DNA of 64,000 bases from a bacterium (lineage in GTDB: Bacteria > Actinomycetota > Acidimicrobiia > Acidimicrobiales > Bin134): the NCBI GenBank assembly GCA_026709025.1, contig JAPOTT010000003.1:1-64000 (forward strand), given 5' to 3'. Position numbers and translations under genes: made by a program. Positions 60,314 through 64,000 of the stretch are shown here, in pieces. Every line of letters starts with the position of its first letter. Within the stretch, counting starts at the first letter, position 1. Below the pieces are notes generated by a model. The model saw nothing but the letters and a program-made list of their open reading frames with translations. It ran no database searches and was not told the DNA's origin.

Positions 60314-61381
60314 CTAATTTTGGATGGTTGGGGCTTGCGCTGTGCGGCAGGCCACCACGATCTCCGTGATGCGGGCATCGGTGCAGGGCTCAAGCCAAGC
60401 CTCAAAGCCAGCGTGTTGCAGCAGATGGCACCAAGTAGCTGGTGAGATTCCCAAACCCGCTCCCAACTCCAACTCCACTTGGCTCCGGGCTGCTGGGTTA
60501 GCTACGGCAACGATGATTTGCCCGCTGTTCTTAAGCTTCAAGCTGGCTTGATTAACAATGCCGATCAGATCCTGTAGGGGAAGGGTTTCCACCACGCCCG
60601 TAAGCACGATTGCTCCGAACTCTGCGTCCTTTGATCCAACTAGATGGGCCAACACGTTCTCAGAGCGGATATCAATCTGTTGGCGGAGCCCTGCCAGCAC
60701 CCGGTCGGGATGCTGTTCTACGCCATAGGCCCTCAGACCTTGGTTGCCGATGGCCTGAACCAGGGCACCTTCTCCGCCAGACAGCACCAGGCAAGGGCCC
60801 GCGTTTACCGCGCTAGCCACCTTTGTCACCACAGGTATGGCCAACTCAGGAGGGTCTGGGAGTACTCCCAATCCAGCGGGTACAGGCTGTTCGTCAACAA
60901 CACCAGCGGCTTGTTCCAAGCGGCTCAGTCGGGCCTCAAGGTTGCGTAGATGCTGAACAAGCAAACTGGCAAAAACATTGAACTGATCTGTCAAGAACCG
61001 GATGTACCAGTAGGTGAGCTTACGAACTGCCCACTTGATGCTCCGCAGGCCACGGCGCGACCCGATGGGCACCTGAGGGTTAAGCGCTGCTGCTCTTGCG
61101 GCTCTGTCTAACAGATGGCCCTCTGCGCCAAATGAGTTTTGTAAACCAAATGAGTTGTCGGAACCCACGGAACTGTCCGAACCTACTGCGTTGTCCGAAG
61201 GAGAAAGATCGGCCCAGATTTGCTCTGTCTCTAGTTCGATCAGCGCTATCTCTTGGTTTTGTTGGCGCAGATTATCGGCCTCAGCTTCAATTTCAGCACT
61301 CAGATGCCTCATGTCGGGTCGCCCTGCGTTGGGTTCTTCTACGCTGGATTGTTTTGTGTCGAGGGATTCGGGGCTACTCAT
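60314..61381 (-). CDS. Methyltransferase-like protein with N-terminal coil
   Basis: About 355 residues from ATG 61381, which overlaps the end of the upstream GT2 gene. An N-terminal helical, acidic region (AEIEAEADNLRQQNQEIALI) is followed by a hexapeptide repeat (SDNAVG SDSSVG SDNSFG) and a basic amphipathic stretch (RSIKWAVRKLTYWYIRFLTD) that could lie on the membrane. The C-terminal half has the order of a class I methyltransferase (PCLVLSGGEGALVQAIGNQG, AYGVEQHPDRVL, EFGAIVLTGVVETLPLQDLI), but the first motif is GGEGA rather than GxGxG, so activity is uncertain. Its position between two glycosyltransferases points to surface-glycan modification. Confidence 0.62.
   Translation of the reverse strand: MSSPESLDTKQSSVEEPNAGRPDMRHLSAEIEAEADNLRQQNQEIALIELETEQIWADLSPSDNAVGSDSSVGSDNSFGLQNSFGAEGHLLDRAARAAALNPQVPIGSRRGLRSIKWAVRKLTYWYIRFLTDQFNVFASLLVQHLRNLEARLSRLEQAAGVVDEQPVPAGLGVLPDPPELAIPVVTKVASAVNAGPCLVLSGGEGALVQAIGNQGLRAYGVEQHPDRVLAGLRQQIDIRSENVLAHLVGSKDAEFGAIVLTGVVETLPLQDLIGIVNQASLKLKNSGQIIVAVANPAARSQVELELGAGLGISPATWCHLLQHAGFEAWLEPCTDARITEIVVACRTAQAPTIQN
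61128..61199 (-). repeat. 18-bp x 4 in-frame repeat (hexapeptide)
   Basis: Four units at 61128, 61146, 61164 and 61182 (for example CCAAATGAGTTGTCGGAA) encode SDNAVG, SDSSVG, SDNSFG and LQNSFG in the methyltransferase-like protein. Units are diverged. Confidence 0.85.
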
Positions 61382-62666
61382 CGCGGCGCGGCCTTCGAAT
61401 TGGTCCCCTAAACAGCCTCCGCGCCAGTCGAATGATGGCGGGTCGAGCCAGTTCTTCATGCAGGTGAAGGTTCTTGGCTTCTAATTCGGCGATGCGGGTA
61501 TCACGTTCAGCAATGCGTGTATCCCGCTCGGCTATTTGTTGGTCTCGCTCAGCGATGCGGGCGTCGCGTTCAGCAATGCGTGTATTTCGCTCGGCTATTT
61601 GTTGGTCTCGCTCGGCGATGCGGGCGTCGTGTTCAGCAATATAGGCATCGCGTTCGCTAACTCGATTTTTCCACTCCCGTAGAGTCTCCTCGCGATCTGC
61701 GAGGGCTCTGGCTAGATTCTTTTTTTGCAACCTAAGTTGCTCTAGCTGAACCGCTTGGGCCATGTATCTTTCTGTGAGATGAAGAGCCTGCGTGCTAGAG
61801 GGTGTCAAGCTGGCTTGTGTATCCGCATCAGCGCCGGGTTGATGCATGGCAGGCGCAGCGGTGGAATCTGGATTGGGGTGAGCGGTGTGGGCTTGTACAA
61901 GCACATGGGGATCTGGCCCCCAGCGTTGGATGAAACGCTCTTGTTCCCACCTTTGGATAACCTTTGGGCGGCTGCTGCTCTCATGGTGGGTCAGCCTCAC
62001 CGTAGGGTCTAAAAGAACTCGATACCCGCAGCGTTGCAGTCGTAAACAGAGATCAACATCGCCGTATGAAATCGGAAAGGTGTGCGACATGCCACCAACG
62101 GCCAGAAAGCTGCTTCGTCTGATCAACAAACAAGCACCGGTTACTGCATGCACAGCGTGTGGTACGCCTGATTTGTCGGGCGGAACATCGGCAAGGTTTT
62201 GGCCGCGAAATGAGTGAATTGGTTCGCCTTTATCAAACTCAATTCCAATGTGCTGTATGGTTGCATCTGGGTACAACAATGTGGCACCCACAGCGGCCAC
62301 CGTAGGGTCTTGCAGATGGCTCGCTAGGTGCCCAAGCCAATCTGTTTCAGCTGTTTCTGTGTCGTCGTTTAGCACAAGCGACTGTTCCCCTGAGCTTCGC
62401 AACACCCCAGCGTTTACGGCTTGGGAAAAATCAAAAGGCCCAGGCCCCCGATGCAATACCTCCACAGCCATGTTGCTGAGGGTTTCAACAGGTGGGCCTT
62501 CATACTCATCGCCGATAACCACAAGCACCTCTAGAGGAGCCGGTTGTAAACAGCTGAGCGAATCTAAACAGCGTTTTAGCATAGGCTGTTGATCTACAGA
62601 GCGGCCCCGGCCTGCGCTCGGGATGATTACCGAGGTAAGGGCTTGTTGGGTATTGAGTGTCACCAT
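61374..62666 (-). CDS. GT2-family glycosyltransferase with heptad-repeat coiled coil
   Basis: A 430-residue protein. Residues 1-260 are a GT2 domain: TSVIIPSAGRGRSV, SLVLNDDTE (nucleotide-sugar Asp residues), VTGACLLIRRSSFLAVGG and SYGDVDLCLRLQRCGYRV. After a variable linker, residues about 305-405 form a long coil containing eight heptads of the type DARIAER or DQQIAER encoded by 21-bp repeats. The C-terminal tail is strongly basic (RLARRLFRGPIRRPRR) and may touch the membrane. The coil probably scaffolds or spaces partners in the glycan-assembly complex. Confidence 0.85.
   Translation of the reverse strand: MVTLNTQQALTSVIIPSAGRGRSVDQQPMLKRCLDSLSCLQPAPLEVLVVIGDEYEGPPVETLSNMAVEVLHRGPGPFDFSQAVNAGVLRSSGEQSLVLNDDTETAETDWLGHLASHLQDPTVAAVGATLLYPDATIQHIGIEFDKGEPIHSFRGQNLADVPPDKSGVPHAVHAVTGACLLIRRSSFLAVGGMSHTFPISYGDVDLCLRLQRCGYRVLLDPTVRLTHHESSSRPKVIQRWEQERFIQRWGPDPHVLVQAHTAHPNPDSTAAPAMHQPGADADTQASLTPSSTQALHLTERYMAQAVQLEQLRLQKKNLARALADREETLREWKNRVSERDAYIAEHDARIAERDQQIAERNTRIAERDARIAERDQQIAERDTRIAERDTRIAELEAKNLHLHEELARPAIIRLARRLFRGPIRRPRRDE
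61482..61649 (-). repeat. 21-bp x 8 in-frame minisatellite encoding coiled-coil heptads
   Basis: Eight 21-bp units encode DAYIAEH, DARIAER, DQQIAER, NTRIAER, DARIAER, DQQIAER, DTRIAER and DTRIAEL. A 63-bp higher-order unit (three heptads) is partly repeated, indicating unequal exchange or slippage. The repeat is in frame, so copy-number change would lengthen or shorten the coil by whole heptads. Confidence 0.92.
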
Positions 62667-62777
62667 GACTGTTGTTTATGCTAACTGTTGCCTGTGATAA
62701 CTGTTGTTTATGATAGCTAACGCGTATTTTGAGCTTTGTCTGCCATTGTTAGCGGTTTGAGAATTAGCCTTAGCAAC

Positions 62778-64000
62778 GTGGTTACGCGCATAGTGATAAT
62801 TGGGGGTGGGCCTGCGGGCAATACTTGTGCCACCTACGCGGCGCGCCTTGGAGCTGAGGTGGTATTGGTTGAGCGGGATGTAATTGGCGGTGCGGCTCAT
62901 CTTTGGGATTGCATCCCCTCCAAAGCAATGATCGGTACCGGCGGGGCCGTGTCGTTTTTGAATCGTATTTCGGGCATGGGCCTAGATGATGTAGAGCCGC
63001 AAGTAGAAAATGAGAGCCTAAAAAGCAGGGTGGACTATATTGAGAATCGCTTAGGCAGTTCTACAACCGATTTGTTGATGAGCCAACGGGTGCGTTTGCT
63101 AACAGGAGAGGCTCGGATGGTAGGGCCACATCAGGTGGAGGTTGTCACCGGCAGCACCAGTGAGGTGCTTGAGGCAGATTTTGTGGTATTGGCTACTGGA
63201 AGTCGCCCACGCATTCCCGATTGGGCAGAGCCCGATGGCACTAGGGTGCTCACCACTCGTCACGCCTATCCGCCGCCCGAGATGCCTGAGCAGTTGGTGG
63301 TTATAGGTTCGGGGGTAACAGGTGTGGAGTTCGTTCACATGTTCAACTCTTTTGGTGCGCAGGTAACGCTCATCGTGAGCCGCCAACAGGTGTTGCCAGG
63401 TAAAGACCCTGAGGTGGCCGCAGTACTAGAAGAGACCTTCATCAGCCGAGGAGTAAAGCTGTTTATAGGGGCTCGAGCAAACAATGTTGAGGTAATTGGC
63501 GATCATGTGCAAGTGTTCTGCGACGACGGTCGCACAGCCATTGGTTCCCACGCCCTGTTGGCTATTGGATCGGTGCCCAATTCTGATGGCCTCGGGCTAG
63601 AGCAGGTTGGCATAAAGACAGAAAACGGTTATGTGGTGGTGGATCATAACCTCAGATCTAACCTGCCTCATGTGTATGCTGCAGGGGATTTGTCGGGCAA
63701 GCTGCCCTTGTCTTCAGTGGCGGCTATGCAAGGTCGCAAGATAGCTGAGCACGCTATGGGTTTACACAAAGGCCCCCACAGGCATGTGGACTATGATAAG
63801 GCAGCATCTGCCATTTTTACTGAGCCTGAGATTGCCGATGTTGGTTTAGCCGAGGCCGATGCCTTTGCCGAGGGACGCAAGGTGCGTGTGACAAAGGTGC
63901 CGTTTTCGGTGTCTGCCAAGGCCCTTATCAACAATGACACCCGTGGCTTCGTAAAAATCATCTCAGACCCTGCCACCGGCGTGGTGTTGGGCGGTTCGAT
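62778..64000 (+). CDS. lpdA: LpdA-like NAD(P)H:quinone/disulfide oxidoreductase family flavoprotein (3' partial)
   Basis: The frame runs off the right edge after 407 codons. VTRIVIIGGGPAGNTCATYA binds FAD; VVIGSGVTGVEFVHMF binds NAD(P)H; GSVPNSDGLGLEQVG and VYAAGDLSGKLPLSSVAAMQ are typical of the family. The redox-disulfide site reads VIGGAAHLWDCIPSKAM, so the first Cys is replaced and no CxxxxC disulfide can form. This matches mycobacterial LpdA (Rv3303c), a quinone reductase rather than a lipoamide dehydrogenase. GTG 62778 aligns with that start; an in-frame TTG at 62757 is possible. It is divergent from the GT2 gene. Confidence 0.85.
   Translation, partial: MVTRIVIIGGGPAGNTCATYAARLGAEVVLVERDVIGGAAHLWDCIPSKAMIGTGGAVSFLNRISGMGLDDVEPQVENESLKSRVDYIENRLGSSTTDLLMSQRVRLLTGEARMVGPHQVEVVTGSTSEVLEADFVVLATGSRPRIPDWAEPDGTRVLTTRHAYPPPEMPEQLVVIGSGVTGVEFVHMFNSFGAQVTLIVSRQQVLPGKDPEVAAVLEETFISRGVKLFIGARANNVEVIGDHVQVFCDDGRTAIGSHALLAIGSVPNSDGLGLEQVGIKTENGYVVVDHNLRSNLPHVYAAGDLSGKLPLSSVAAMQGRKIAEHAMGLHKGPHRHVDYDKAASAIFTEPEIADVGLAEADAFAEGRKVRVTKVPFSVSAKALINNDTRGFVKIISDPATGVVLGGS

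Noticed and set aside
61482-61649. CRISPR array.
   Set aside because: The repeats are contiguous 21-bp coding units without spacers, translate as heptads and lie in a glycosyltransferase frame.
1-64000. tRNA, rRNA, prophage or integrase genes.
   Set aside because: I read both strands for tRNA cloverleaf ends, rRNA-like blocks and recombinase proteins and found none that could be supported; a covariance search was not possible here.

Overview
The window looks like the chromosome of an actinobacterium, most likely a marine Acidimicrobiia-type organism. The evidence is the order tgt-yajC-secD-secF-relA-hisS, a lpd/E2/lipB-lipA block, a complete mnhABCDEFG antiporter operon, an LAYTG sorting signal of the class E sortase type, an LpdA/Rv3303c-like flavoprotein, frequent GTG and TTG starts and pervasive ATGA stop/start overlaps. 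The taxon is an inference from gene content; no rRNA or tRNA gene was found to confirm it.

Layout. 1-6.2 kb: the 3' part of a giant Calx-beta repeat surface protein, then a small sortase-anchored Calx-beta protein whose mature N-terminus supplies the strand missing from the last domain of the giant protein. 6.3-12.8 kb: a divergent SDR dehydrogenase and a carbohydrate ABC importer (lipoprotein, two permeases, ATPase) with a D-2-hydroxyacid dehydrogenase inside the operon. 12.9-20.8 kb: tgt, yajC, secD, secF, relA and hisS. 20.9-26.5 kb: dihydrolipoamide dehydrogenase, E2 acyltransferase, a fused LipB-LipA protein and an M24 peptidase. 26.6-32.5 kb: the seven-gene Mnh/Mrp cation/proton antiporter.

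32.5-35.4 kb is an accessory patch. A PIN-type toxin-antitoxin cassette lies between near-perfect inverted repeats. It is followed by a MazF-type module, a truncated antitoxin containing a G15 (C15) tract, two decayed tails of DUF4143-like ATPases, a 19-bp direct repeat and an A-rich orphan coiled-coil gene. 35.4-45 kb is mostly housekeeping: a membrane protein, metH, pepA, a second PIN module, a MauE-like protein, a small DNA-binding-like protein and a rhodanese-E1 fusion.

45-62.7 kb is a cell-surface glycan locus: dTDP-rhamnose synthesis (rmlA, C, B, D), a repeat-rich SpoIID/LytB exoprotein, a large two-glycosyltransferase protein, a Wzm/Wzt-type ABC exporter with a C-terminal glycan-binding domain, a methyltransferase/kinase-like/coiled-coil protein resembling WbdD chain terminators, and two more glycosyltransferases flanking a methyltransferase-like protein. 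Most genes here carry in-frame 15, 18 or 21-bp tandem repeats. The window ends in an LpdA-like flavoprotein.

The points most worth following up are the split Calx-beta domain shared by two proteins, the WbdD-like export cluster with repeat-encoded coils, the inverted-repeat-bounded toxin-antitoxin cassette, a tRNA-guanine transglycosylase lacking all three zinc cysteines, and a general pattern of 14-21 bp tandem duplications at gene ends and linkers.
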